Part shown: positions 51,401-63,132 of the stretch, piece by piece | Position numbering within the stretch: the stretch's first letter is position 1 | How the letters are laid out: each line of letters starts with the position of its first letter | NCBI GenBank assembly: GCA_036345935.2 | Contig: JADWOT020000003.1 | Location: 8,916,134-8,980,133, forward strand | DNA: 64,000 bases | Source: Taenia hydatigena | Taxonomy: Eukaryota > Platyhelminthes > Cestoda > Cyclophyllidea > Taeniidae | Reading direction: 5' to 3' | Translations under genes and position numbers: made by a program | Notes under the pieces: model-generated | Seen by the model: only the letters and a program-made list of their open reading frames with translations | Database searches by the model: none | What the model was told of the DNA's origin: nothing

Positions 51401-53990
51401 CATAGTAGGTGCTTACGCCCACATTGGCGTGATGACTGAAGTGAATCTTCAGTACTACTTAACCGCTGGTTCGCTGGCTCAAGAAGTGAGGCAATAAGTT
51501 TATATAGCGATATCAATGCCTAAATTCGACACAAAGCCATGCGCATTTTATCATAGTAGCTTATTGTCAATTTCTGGAAGGTGAACGCAGAACCTCGTAA
51601 TTTCTCGTCGATGAGCTCAATCTGAGCCACCTAACAGGTTCCAGCTAAATGGCATCACTTAATGATTTTGGGCTAACACATCAAAACTTTCATTGGAACA
51701 GGTGAATTTATGCAAAATATAGTTGTTAAATAAAGTCTACTTGTAAAAATGAATGCCAATGTATGGAAAAAGTGTTCATCAAACCGTCCTGGAAAGGTCC
51801 CAGAACAAAGTTCAGGGCAACTTTGGTCGTGATTAGTCAAGGAAAGATTGCTGACCTCCCGTTTCATGCATTATTATTCTTCAATAACGCCTTGATTTTG
51901 CTTAACCGTATAAGGAATAGCAAAGTTAGATAGACAAACTTATTTGCACGGGTAAGTAGTAGCACCATCTCCGTCTTCACCGCATCATTAAAACGCCGAG
52001 ATGATGTAACTCTTGGCTGTTCGATTGCAACTACAAACCTGTTTGGACCGTAGCGTAAAATGGCAATAACTAAGCTGGGCTTGGTGTAGACATGCAACTA
52101 GTTGCAATGACCACCAAATGGAGTGCGATGTGGCTAAATTAGCACCACTGAGGCTGTCCAACAAAATAAATGTAGCAACCGCCTTATGTACTGCTGGAAT
52201 TGGATAGAGTGAAGTGATTATATCTTGAGGGAAGACTTCGGCGTAGCACCTAATAGCGAAGCGTTGAAGAATATTGAGGCGAGGCGGCAAAAGTGTCGGG
52301 TCGCAGAGAGAGCCGAGATCACGAGAGCAGATAGTGTGTACGAAGTAGCCCATCCCCTATGCCGACGTTTGCGCGTGGTCTCACAAGTACAACTCAACTT
52401 CTATAGCTCTCAGTAATGCAACCATGTGTGCGTGTTTGTACACACCAATTGCCATTGTCTTGCTGAATGCAGCGGCCATTGACGTCAAAGTGGAAGTGTA
52501 CTTGTGAATGCGGACGAGTATATTGGCCTAGACACTGAACTGCTTCGAACATATTACGCACTCATGTTATTCATGTTAACTTATGGCACCATGAACGCGT
52601 TATCAATTTATGGGACTCCAATCACTCCAACATGCATTTGTCTCACTAGCAACCGTTTAAGATGACTAAACGATGTTAAACTGTGTCTCGAGAATCATTT
52701 AAGTAATTATTTTGCATATCATGGCGACTAGGATCGACACATATTGGGCTCCAATTTTATGCACGTGTACCCACACTGGTAGATCACTTAACCACCCGCA
52801 CCTACTTCTGTCTTTTTTTTAATTTCGGCCCACGATAAGACCCAATCCCGAAAATGAGGGCGATCAAATTACCACAACTCCTTCCCGCTTACCTACCTTT
52901 TTAAGTCGTCTGCCTTACACCAGAAGAATCTGGTCTAAATAACACGTGATTCCGAATGCCATATTCGGATTTGGCACTCAATTAGAGGATGGTCAAGTCG
53001 ACTTAGGGAGGTGACTTGTGAACCTTTCGCATGGCCCTGATTTTTAGGAAAAGGTTGCCGGAGGCAAGAGAGCAACCCGTTTCCGGTGATTTACAAATCT
53101 CATTAGAAAAGGCGTTCTTTACCCTTTAACTAGAGAATCAAAACCAATCGTGCTGATACTGCTCCATACCGAATACGGGCAGCGATTCTATCCATACCTC
53201 GATACAATCTTATTCTCTGAATCACTGTCAGCATTTACAAATGCGCACGCTCTAGAATGAAGGTGAGTGGATACAGGAGACTGATTTACATAGCACCACT
53301 CTGATGATTGCACTAATCCGTTGGCAGAATGCTTAGCGCGCCAAAGTCCAGATAAGTGGGCAACTGGTTTGAGTTTTGCAGTGAAAAGTGTGCTTTTGTA
53401 AATAATACTCGACCACCCGCCTAACATATCAAATTGATGGTGATGGCGAGTGATGGAGTTGATATCGGAATAACCTAATTAAGGAGGAGGCGATGTAAAT
53501 GCTTCTACCTTGCCAACTTACACAGCCGTCACACGTACTCAGTAATGTAGCCATGTGGTTATGACTGCGTTGCAGACTGAATTTTCGTGAGGCGGATCAT
53601 CCTAACACGCGTGTGGAAATGTGGCGATTTGCATATGCCTGGTTTTGCTCACTCCAAGAATAGTTGATTGCTAGAGAAAGCACCATTGAGATTTCGATGA
53701 GTACGCCCCAGTCCACTTGCTCTCCTTTTACCCATCCATCCGCTCACCCACCCACTCATTCCCATTCATCCACTTCAAACTTTAATTCGAGAGCTTTATG
53801 GCAATTAGTTCAATTCATTCACACACTCTACTCGTTCCTTTGCAGCAACAATCAAGTGTGTTGCGAAGTCATGCAGTAAAAGGTGCGATGTGCGACTGCG
53901 AATGTGACCAGGAATCCATTTCGAGTTGTGTGAGATCATGGTGCAAACCGTGATCTAACGCAACTTGGCTACAATTCACGCAGCCCACAA
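48400..53990. other. Long gene-poor stretch, mostly unassigned
   Basis: No module of the dispersed repeats was recognised. The longest frames (48625-48903 minus, 92 codons; 50630-50935 minus, 101 codons; 51988-52353 minus, 121 codons) overlap ORFs on the other strand. They show no recognisable family and no clear splice context. A short repeat shared with 54000-54240 lies at 52097-52180. It could hide exons of a spliced gene such as the upstream part of the 54.6-kb relative, which I could not find. Confidence 0.35.
52097..52180 (+). repeat. Short dispersed repeat, copy 1 of 3
   Basis: The phrase CAATGACCACCAAAT.GAGTGC.ATG recurs at 54009 and 54165, followed each time by a TTAGCA.CA motif and an AT-rich AAATA stretch. 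Confidence 0.5.
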
Positions 53991-54250
53991 CAAGCCTCAA
54001 ACAAGTTACAATGACCACCAAAAGTGGTGCATCGTGACTGAATTAGCATCATCGGAACAAATAAAATATTCCCTGAATCTTATTTGTCAATCATACTAGT
54101 ACCAAATCTTATCATTTCACAAGTTGTCATGGTTGAACAGCAACAAACAAGCCTCCAACAATTTGACATGACCACCACGAATCGGTGCATTGTAACTACA
54201 TTAGCACTATCAGAAACGTAAAATATTCTCTAAATTTTATTCCTAAGGAT
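53985..54250 (+). repeat. Short tandem duplication (about 155-bp period), copies 2 and 3
   Basis: The two copies at about 53985-54090 and 54140-54250 share AACAAGCCTC.AACAA, ATGACCACCA..A.TGGTGCAT.GT and TAAAATATTC. A third, older copy is at 52097. Confidence 0.55.
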
Positions 54251-54607
54251 CGTAGTCTGAATGACAATGGCTACCGAGTAGTTATCGTGGCTTTAGTGAA
54301 TGCAGTAAGGAGAAATGATAAGGTACACAATGGTGAAGCGGTGCATTGTAGAAAGTGAGATGAAGATGGGTAGTATGTGGAGGCGAAAGCGTGCGAAAAT
54401 AGTGCGAGCAAACTTCATCACAGCTTGAACAGTGTAACTAATGCTAAGTGGCGCATTCCCAGACACTACTTTACAAACGCGCTCAAACATTTTTACTCTC
54501 TGCAGCGTAACTGTGGAAGTTCATGCCGCAACCGCACGTCACTGCGCACAGAGTAATTTGGTATCAGTGTGCATTTGTGCAATGCACTTGACATTGACTT
54601 GCTGTAA

Positions 54608-55123
54608 ACGCTCGAAGTTGAGGCAATTGCACTGCCCAAAGTGCGCATTTTAAAAGAGGACTTCCATGACCACCTCTGCCATTATGATTGTTTTATCTAC
54701 ATACTGGAGAGGGGTTTTGACTTGATGGACAACCCCATTAGTCTTCTTGACATTATAAACCTGCATCAGGTACTAATATTTGCAGTCGTGACAGACGACG
54801 TGCATGATGCGGAAGAAGACACGGAGGTGCTCTCCGCTTTTGTGGACAGTATGAAGGACTTTGAGAATAGTCCACTAGTCACCAAAAGTGTGAAGTGGCC
54901 TCTACGGTGCTGCAAGTGCTTCGGATCCGACTACTGCAACACAATAGAGTTGTTGGAGTTTGCGTGCTACGATTTGAGTTTGAGGAGGAGTGCTGACAGT
55001 ACCACGTCGTCATCTACGTGGGAGCCACCTGTCGGAGGGCATGAATCGCTCGTGCATCGTGAACCACCACCACATCCATCTCCACCTTCACCTCCACCTC
55101 CACCACTTCCACATATGGAATAG
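54608..55123 (+). CDS. Divergent relative of the F-box protein C-terminal module (probable 3' exon, partial)
   Basis: The frame is open from just after TAA (54605-54607) to TAG (55121-55123). It has no early ATG; GTG at 54641 starts the longest candidate. From residue 13 of that candidate it aligns end to end with the C-terminal half of the F-box copies: CHYDCFIYIL against PDYCDCLIYAV, HQVLIFAVVTDD against HQTLLIVVFVNG, VKWPLRCCKCFGSDY against TKWRLCCIKNFNPTY, and the ACYDLSLRR end against GLYDVLSQR. It then adds a Ser/Thr-rich and proline-rich tail (PPPHPSPPSPPPPPLP) absent from the copies. A TTTAAAAGAG or CGAAG acceptor near 54617-54657 is possible. No F-box was found upstream. It may be the last exon of the older parent gene or a separate decayed paralogue. 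Confidence 0.55.
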   Translation, partial: TLEVEAIALPKVRILKEDFHDHLCHYDCFIYILERGFDLMDNPISLLDIINLHQVLIFAVVTDDVHDAEEDTEVLSAFVDSMKDFENSPLVTKSVKWPLRCCKCFGSDYCNTIELLEFACYDLSLRRSADSTTSSSTWEPPVGGHESLVHREPPPHPSPPSPPPPPLPHME

Positions 55124-55148
55124 GCTGTTTTGGATGGTTGAATTGAGG

Positions 55149-55154
55149 AATAAA
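55149..55154 (+). terminator. Possible polyadenylation signal of the divergent relative
   Basis: AATAAA lies 26 bases after the stop codon. It would give a very short 3' UTR. One hexamer alone is weak evidence. Confidence 0.35.
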
Positions 55155-55429
55155 GAAAGGGTCTTGTGAGACGAGTGGAGAGAGGATGTAATGAGGTGTA
55201 CTTTTCTACTGCATAAGAGAGTGTGGCAGAGCAGGTTGGTTTGTGATGCAGAAGGTTTGGGAGAGCAGGAGGGTGAAGTGTTAGGAGTGGAAGAGGGTGG
55301 CGTGTGATTGAGCAGGGACTGTAGTCTCAGCGGCTGACGTGGTCATGGGTTATGGGATGCGAAGAGGAAAGGCGATGTGCAAAGCCAGTGATGGTTGCTC
55401 TGTGACGGGACGAAGTGACTAGTACGTGT

Positions 55430-55735
55430 AGGTGGGTGGATGGATGAATGACAGTGTTGGAGAATGCAGAAGAATAGCAGAATGCACTGAGGCATACGCA
55501 GGTGTTGGGAGGGAGACGAAGCCCATGTACACAAAATCACAACGTGTAGATTGATACGAGTTTGGTAATGCTGGCGTTGTTGACCTTAAATCATGAGACG
55601 TGAGCGTGGGCAGGCCTTCGAGATCATTGCTGTGGAAGTGGGTGGGTGTGTAAGTGGGTGAGTGGGTGGGAAGGAGGACCGCGTGACCACACCTCACACG
55701 TGTGTGTGCCTGTGTCTGTGTCTGTGTCATTTGAC
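55430..55735. repeat. GT/GGGT-rich low-complexity tract
   Basis: The tract contains runs such as GTGGGTGGGTGTG (55639-55651) and TGTGTGTGCCTGTGTCTGTGTCTGTGTC (about 55701-55728). It is responsible for the Thr/His/Pro-rich minus-strand ORFs at 55343-55908. Confidence 0.7.
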
Positions 55736-56200
55736 CTCGTTGAGCGTGCGCGACGCGTGAGTTGTAGGGAGACCGACTGCATTGAGGTATACGTGATAGT
55801 GCGTCGAATGGATAGAATGAGGTGAAGAAGAGGTGAGCGATAAATGGAGGCCAAGGAAAATACGCACAGGAGGGTGATGAATTTGGCCAAGTAATTTATG
55901 CGAACCAACTTGAATCTTCCACATGTTGAGCAAAAGATGACATTATTGTGTCTCTCGTGTTGCCCATCAAAACTGCTTGCATGAAAGCGACTCGAAATTG
56001 AACTGTCTAAGTGATAACGGAATCGGAGTGTTTACAATTGCCAGCAAGCATTGCAGTGCACACGAACACATAGTCGAAGTTGAGGGCAATGCAGCACTAA
56101 CAGTCTCTATTGCTTCACAGGTTTTCGATAAACTCGACAGTATTCCATGGAGGCGTGGTGTCTCTATCCCACTTCTAATCAATCAACATACCCTGCATAG

Positions 56201-56315
56201 TCGGAGGGAAGGAAGGGAGGAAGGAAGGAAGTACCAATAGTAGCAGCAATAATAATAATGCAAGTGTTCGTATTACTACTAGGAACAGCAGCGGCGGCAG
56301 CAGCAGCATTGGCGG
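56201..56315. repeat. GGAA and CAG/AAT-type simple repeats
   Basis: A (GGAA)n-like run at 56201-56230 is followed by AGTAGCAGCAATAATAATAATG and GCAGCGGCGGCAGCAGCAGC triplet runs. Confidence 0.75.
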
Positions 56316-56710
56316 CAAAAGTACAATTGTGTTTTCAACCCACTGCAAATCTTTTTGTTCAATGACTCTGCTTGAAAAAGCCATTGCTCAATTAATCAAG
56401 TTGAAAAGACTTTAGTTTACTTATCGGGAGTATGTTACTCCCCACAGGGCGAATAATAATGTCACTCATGAAGGACACCACAGTGCTGACAGTGAGAAGC
56501 CTCACGTATTGGCACAATTCTGGCGACTGGGAGCAACACCTTATGGCAGATGTGGAGACTCATCGAAAAGACGGCCCTACCAATAAGGCAATGACTCAAA
56601 GTAGAAGCTACTCCTTCAAATGCACCACCTCAAGTCCAACGGAAACTATTTTCGCAAATTTATCATTCTATCTTACGGCTATCAACCACCGTCGCGCATG
56701 TGTGACACAT

Positions 56711-56798
56711 TTTACCTCTTCTTTCTCCCTTCACTCCTTCCTTCGTTCCTTCCTTCCTTTCTTCTTTCCGTCCCTCCTTTCTCTTTCCTTCTCTTCAC
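56711..56798. repeat. Pyrimidine-rich (CCTT)n tract
   Basis: About 88 bases of almost pure pyrimidine on the plus strand. It lies inside two overlapping ORFs (56432-56938 and 56620-56889), whose Phe/Leu/Ser-rich centre it creates. Confidence 0.8.
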
Positions 56799-58047
56799 CG
56801 AAAAGCAAGCCTGCTATCCCACCCATGTGGTATGTGCTGGTTCTTTCCTTACCGCCACCGGAAATGCACATACCGGATATGCTGCATGAATCCCTTCAAC
56901 ACTCACACCGGTCTTCCTGTCATGCTCAGCAACAGTAACCCACTACTAAAGTCATTTAAGTAACACCTTTAATTCCACTCGCATTTCAACCGCATTTCTA
57001 GCTCACTGGCATTGTGAGGCGAGAGTACAGTCTCATCGTTGTGAGTGGCTGCTATCACTTTCACAAGCACATTCAGCGCATCCCTCACCTACACCACAAA
57101 GCATCACATCGTTCCGGTCGTGCCAGTAATAAATATCATCATTAGCCGCCAACATGCACCACGGTCCAGTGTGATGGTAGTGTAGTCACCAGACAGAAAG
57201 CGCTGCTGACTTTCAAATGGTGAGGCTATCGATTGAATCCATTGATCGTGTCACACACTCAAACATACCGCCACTATAATGTTTTGGTGTCTAAGTATTA
57301 CTTCATGAGCTTTTTCCAGCGTCCGTGATGGAACATTCATCTCCTCTGAATTTGAGTGCAGAGCTACAGCAGAAAAAAGGGTTGTGAACTTTCTGTCGCT
57401 ACACTGTAATGTCTAAGCATGACTGAGGCTTGTTAATTTCATTCACCATAGCCATCGACTTCTATTGCACCATAGTCATGCAATTAATCTACGAGTTTTA
57501 CTCTCCGCTTTCCTGCACGCAGAAAACTACCCTTTTTGGATTTCAAGTTGGTGACAAAAGGTTCCATCGATGCCATTGCTGCACTTGCTAAACAATCGCA
57601 AAGTGCATCCGGAGCAAATTTAATTAATCACGCCAACACTGAGGGTGATTTCTAGTGGCATTCATCTTCAACCTAAAGCATGTGGCGTAATCTGCTGTTT
57701 CTTACGAAACCGACCCGTCTTACTCGTTAAGTGGTAGGTAATCGCATGAGCTGCCAACACTGAAAACATGATACTTTATTCATTCAATGCAGTTATTTGC
57801 AGTTATCCAATGCTAATTGCAAAATCACTCGAGCACAACACGCAAAATTACCCAGAGCACAGGGAATGGGCAATTTGCACTGCTAAAGCAGTTCCTGCTG
57901 ATATCTTGCCACAACGTCGCTAGAGCCGTTTATAAACTGGTATTTGCATGAGCTTCCAAAGTCACCCTTATTAAATCACCCAACCAAAAGTACCAAAAAC
58001 GAGGATACAAAAGCATATCATCAGTGTTGCACACGTAGTGGATCCAA

Positions 58048-59201
58048 TTACACAGGGTGTGCAGAGTCATCAACTTGAGCATTCTCAATTCTTAGAGAGA
58101 GCACGTCGTAGAGACTCCAGTTCAACAGATTGCGCCAGTTGGTGTAGGTTGGATTAAAGTTCTTGATGCACCATAGCCGCCATTTGGCTTGCGTGGTAGC
58201 CAGGAGATGACTGTTGTGTTGTGCAAGGTTCTGGTGGAAATTCATGAGACAACTCATCTCAGTTGACTTATCCACGAGCTTATTGACAAAAACTACGATA
58301 AGTAGCGTCTGATGAGGTTCGAGTGATTCTAGGGTGATTGTTAGATCATGATTGAGCGTATGGTTGCGCCTGACTACTGCGACTGCCTACTATATGCAGT
58401 GGATCTCTCGCACTTTTCCAATCATGATCTAACAATCACCCTAGAATCCCTCCAACCTCATCAGACGCTACTTATCGTAGTTTTTGTCAATGGGCTCGTA
58501 GATAAATCAACTGAGATGAGTTGTCGGTCCATAGTATGCATGCTGCCTTCGACACAAGTTGTTACAAAGATAAGCTTGCTGATTGCAGCACCATTTGTGC
58601 TCTTTGAAAAGTTATGAGATGAATGATAGCTGAGAAGGAATAGCTCTGGCGGATGTAGGCAAATTGTGAATTCACGTGGCGACAGCCAAGCCACGTGTGG
58701 GTCTCTAAACAGCCAAAGGTGTACAGGTCTTGGGTCTCGAATCTGCGGCAGCTCTGTTAAGGTGCGTTGGAGGGATTCAAGCTGGGCATTGTAATACATA
58801 ATAGCTTGCAGTGCGTTTCGATGAGAATTTGGCGCAGATTGAGGAGAAAGCTTTTGGAGAAGACGTTTGTCAAGCCAGGCCCACATGTTAATCTGCTGAT
58901 GTAGGACAGTGGAGAACTTCGGCATTGAAGGTATTGCCCTCCATCTTGGAATAGCCATGCAACAATTGACCAAATCACAGCCGTTGAGATATTGGCATAT
59001 TTGCAACGCCAATTCAAAGGGAAGTTTGGTAATTTTGCGACGTGAGCTGTTTTGAGCCTATGTTATCAATAAAGAATACCATTTCCGGTTATATAGGCTT
59101 CAAATAGGCGAAATATAACAGTGTGAAATAGCCAAATTACTAAGGAGGTGTAAACAATAATAATTAATGAAAAAGAAAAGTTGGCCTTTAGGACTTACCA
59201 T
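58048..59201 (-). pseudogene. F-box gene copy 4, broken by a fold-back inverted duplication
   Basis: ATG at 59201-59199 is followed by GTAAGT, a better donor than in the other copies. The intron is 59198-59058 (141 bp) and exon 2 starts at 59057. The frame is open through the F-box (one change, ELPFEL to KLPFEL) as far as the MHTMDR segment. There homology jumps at 58525: bases 58354-58524 are the gene segment from EHM to ETSC in reversed orientation. The normal orientation then resumes below 58354 and runs to the usual stop at 58048. Sixteen bases of the original are missing at the junction, and about 105 bases are present in both orientations. The predicted product stops about 23 residues after the break and loses the GTPase-like module. 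Confidence 0.8.
58249..58524. repeat. Inverted duplication inside F-box copy 4
   Basis: The arms are about 58249-58353 and 58419-58524, with a spacer of about 66 bases. Both arms share changes not seen in copies 1-3 (CTAACAATCACC in place of CTTACTATCACC, and GAGATGAGTTGT in place of GAGACGAGTTGT), so they arose within copy 4. The arms now differ from each other at a handful of positions. Confidence 0.85.
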
Positions 59202-59249
59202 TGGCGCGAGACTCTAGCGTAGATTGATGGCGTGGTAGATGCGCCGAGG

Positions 59250-59257
59250 CTTAAATA
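59250..59257 (-). promoter_or_regulatory. TATA-like box of F-box copy 4
   Basis: TATTTAAG on the minus strand, 49 bases upstream of the ATG. Confidence 0.4.
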
Positions 59258-60663
59258 CATTGCGCCCTGGAGGGGGTGTCCGAGTGACCTCACTGTGATG
59301 ACAGCTCATTGGTTGTCGCCGCATCGCCTGGTCTGACATTCGCGCATCAGCAGCACCTATCTGACTCCCTTTATCCGACTCTAGGGGCTGCAATCCAATA
59401 ACATGGAAACTTATAATCCTGTGCGCAGAGTAGTGCCTTGCACCAACTATGGCATCAATACCACTGCCTATTTCACCGCTACGAGCCATTAACTTGATAA
59501 GACAGAAGGCCATTCCCTAGACAGTCCTTACGTATTTGCAGTTGGCATTGACCACGCACGAGCCATGGTGTATTTAGGCTAATGTGGATATTGGGCCGTA
59601 AAACTACAATGCCTTTATCTGCCAAATAATCTTCAAGTGTCGACTTTAACACGACCTGTCATTATCAGCATCGACAGTAAAACTCCTCATAACGAGTGAT
59701 GAAAGTGAGCTGACGTAGACTAGCACTGATTTATTCACGAATTTTGAAATCCATAAAATGCTGGTCCACTAAACACTCATCTCTATTGAAGCGGAAACCC
59801 GGTGAAAGTGCAAAAGTGTGTTTTGCATAATTTTGTTTTGCATGTAGGAGGTCTGGGAGTATGAAGATGTGCTCAACTGCAGGAAGTTCAATGAATGTAT
59901 TTTGCGATTTAATGGCACAGAAGGATGCGCTCGAGCGGATGGAGTAAGTGCAGTTGATGCAGAAAGAAGTGGTAAATCCAATTAAAACCAAAGTTGAGAT
60001 AATTTCTAGAAAACTTTACACAATACTTGAAGTTGTGTGCGATTCAAGTGGTGCATACGTCAATAAAATCGGAAAGTGCATGAGTGGTTACCTCCACCCA
60101 TCTCCACTGTTCATGCGTGCACCAAAACTGTCATCCGCCACGGTGATTAGCACGGTCAGATGAATGAACAGATCCACGTACGCTGCATACCACCTACAAT
60201 GAGAGTAGTTTGCTACAGCTGCGCCCGTTCTGAAGACTGCGGAGGCAAGTTTGCTAATACATGACATGCCCTTCATTGTGTTTTCCATGAGGCTATTCTG
60301 TAACCGAGAAGAATCACTTTGTCAGAGGCTGAGTGATGAACCTCTTATTCACGTAAATAATGACATGGTATTGTAAGGCCAGATGTCTGAGTTACTACTA
60401 GATTTTAAATCACTACAATTTTACAGTGTGCTACCTTATGGGTTCTTTGCAACTTAGAGTTATCTGGTTGACCGAGAGTCTCAAATGTGCTGGTTGGCTG
60501 TTTTAAGCGAAAACACCGCAAAAGCAACGTATTATCAGCTTAGGTTCCACATTGCGGTTAGCTGTGATAAGTTGAGAATCTTGTGCTATCAACTTTGACT
60601 TTGTCAACAGCTGAATGCTAAGATTGATGTAATGCCTACGACTTGAAGGCTGTCTCAAATTAA

Positions 60664-62200
60664 CTCCACTAAATATGCACTTCGATGTCACGTTGCTACA
60701 TAAAATCGCCTATGCTATTTAGCGCATCTCTATTCACTCATGGATAGATCTCCCATTTTTCGTCATTTTAACTTCTTTGCTTTACAACTCAGCGCGTCAA
60801 TTGTCCCTACTATCACTACACTTTGCTTTGCTCGCAGCCCTGTTTCTTGAATGCATGCTGCACTGCTGCTTCCTTTTTCTTATCTGGCACGCACTCTTCG
60901 ATTCCGGGAGCACCCTGTTCCGCTCTCTGTGCGTCCAAGGTCTATCTAAAATAACACTTGCCTTCTGATTAATGGGAGGCTCAAATTATTTTACGTTGTA
61001 TGGCTTCTTTTTGATTTCGTGGTTGGATGCGATCAACGCGGCCCACCGACAGCGCACAACACACGCACACAAGACTCCAGACGTGCTAAACCCGTCCATT
61101 TTCGTGGCTGTAAGGAGAGAGGGGAGGTCTCGCAGGCCTCAAACCATGTTCGTCGTGGCGTGTCATTTTTGTGGCTTTTACGTCCCCATTCGCATTCTTG
61201 ATGCTGCCCCAATAACACTGAAATGCCTTTATAAGCTTAAAGCTATGCCAATTTATTTGGGTGGATTGTCGTTTAAAAACATTAGAGAATGAGCGAGCTC
61301 CATATAAATCAAAATTCGAGGGTTCGCACCTCGTGAGAGGAACGTCTGATTGTCAGACCTGACAAATAGCGCATGAATTGATGAGGAAGCTTGTGGCATT
61401 ATCAGTGTGTGTAGGAGCGTCAGTCGTATTTTAAGAGAAGAGTTTCGGTAAGTCAGAAGTTGTCATCGCTACTGCTGCGGTGCCTTGCTTCCCTGTGACA
61501 TGGATCGAACTTGGTGCCCGCAATGCCATGTCCGTGATTAAGTCGAGAATAATGGCATGATCCAGTATTTGCTAGAGTTTCCCATCTCTAATAACTATTA
61601 TATACGTGTTAGTTATGTCACCGTGAAAGTGTGTGAGCATACGAACCTTTGATGGTGCAGCCACTGCTTCATATCCCAAAATAGGTGTTAAGCTCATGCA
61701 GGATCGAATGAACTTAGAACCAGGCACTTTGATTGTCTAAAGATGTAGCGTATACCGAATTACAATCTAATATAAAGGCAAATCATTGCGTTGCATCAAT
61801 TTTTTACATATTGAGTGAAATGCTGATCTTAGAAATGAAAATGAAACAACGAGGACTAAACAGCATGCCCTTCGGAGGAGGGATCAGGCTGATCTCACGA
61901 CAACGTCTACACATGCTACCCAGATTTAACCACGCCTTCAATCTGCTACTTTAACACCATGACGACGTGATTCCCGGATTTCTCGCAATGCTTTCTCGTT
62001 GCGAATGCCACATCAGAGGCATGACCAGGACTCTGACCACTAGACGTGTTGATCACTCGCTTTTGCATATCTGCTCCAATATCTCTTGAATAAGGAAAAT
62101 AAGGCAAAATGAGGATTGTTGCGTCACTGTTTTGGCTGTTCTAAACACAACAATGATTCAAAGACATCATTTTTCTACCTTAGAATAGAAGCACATGCAG
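60664..62200. other. Unassigned stretch
   Basis: The longest frame (60972-61292, 106 codons, plus) starts without a clear promoter and overlaps two other frames, one on each strand. It has a hydrophobic start but no recognised domain. No repeat module of the window is present. Confidence 0.35.
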
Positions 62201-62204
62201 TAAA

Positions 62205-62830
62205 ATAAAGCGGGTCGTGGCCCAATGCTTTTAGTGCTCGAATCATTATCTTACTGCTCTTTCGCATGCTTCACCTACAGTCATTCTGATGCAGAAGCTG
62301 AAGCGAATATTTGCCGCAGCAGGAAGTGGAGCAAGAAATGATGTGATATTCGCGAAAAGAAGGCGTTGCACCAACCAAATCTCTGCCGCATTTCATGTAA
62401 GTTGCGGTCGTTACTCGCTTTTTGCCACCCTGCTGTCTCATAGACACTACATGACTCTACGACGGTGCCTACAACAAATCTGCCTTTTTACTCCTTCAAG
62501 CATAGTGTGCGCGCCCTTTGAATGCTTCCTTGACAAGCATGATGCATAAGCCATCAAAGAAGCCCAAGCTAATTGTTTTTAAATTAAGCGGAAAAGAAAA
62601 GAAGGATGCTTTACAGGAAAAGGAGTATATTTCAGTTGGCGAATTCGAGAAAAATTAATGTTTGTTCCCTTGATTAAGAGACCAAAGTAGGCAAATCGTG
62701 ACAGCTCCTTCAAATTGTAGTTCTCAACTGCATGAAGCTTGACATAGTACATTCGCTAATGTGGGTCCATCATGCATGTACAGCAGTCGTATTACATACT
62801 AATGAGCTCAGCCGCACCCATGTAGCATAG
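62205..62830 (+). repeat. Diverged tandem duplicate, unit 1
   Basis: This aligns with 63133-63820 over its whole length at an offset of 928 rising to 989 bases. Shared phrases are GTGGC.CAATGCTT, TTACTCGCT..TT, CTACATGACT.TA, ATCAAATCTGCC-type, TTCAAGCATAGT/GAT and GTGACAGC.CCTT.AAATTG. Similarity is roughly two thirds by eye. The 86-codon frames of the two units (62289-62549 and 63146-63406) are not in the same phase, so no common protein is implied. Confidence 0.65.
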
Positions 62831-63132
62831 CGGTAGGATCTATACGACAGGAAGCAAGATTAAGTAATTTGGCAAGGTATAAAGTGTAATAGGTTTTGCA
62901 GACACATTGTTGTTTACAGAGTGTGGAGACACAAAGTGGGTCAGGATGCCATTGTGCCATGTTGCTATCGTGTAGCTTTCCGTGGAAAGACAATTTAAGA
63001 GTTGTATGCTTAGAAGCTACTGCACAGTCTATCATATTTGAGCAGGACCTACACGAGATGAAGTTGATGGCTTTAGCTAGTGCTAAGAGAGTGTTTCTTC
63101 TGCCAAGCCACCGTCTAAATTGCTGACAGGAC

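Larger units (their letters stand above)
57284..60663 (-). repeat. F-box duplicon 4 (longest)
   Basis: It shares its whole upstream flank with duplicon 1 (ending at CTGTCTCAAATTA) and its downstream flank with duplicons 2 and 3. Beyond the gene it keeps sequence matching 38733-39515 of duplicon 2 in inverse. It is the most complete view of the unit on the upstream side. Confidence 0.85.

Noticed and set aside
56432..56938. 168-codon frame
   Set aside because: Its centre is a pyrimidine microsatellite, a second frame is equally open across it, and no domain is visible.
22890..60663. F-box copies as processed retrocopies
   Set aside because: All five copies keep the intron and upstream promoter sequence, so they were copied as DNA.
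61310..61345. GGTTCGCACCTC as a tRNA T-arm
   Set aside because: No acceptor stem, anticodon arm or A-box could be fitted around it.
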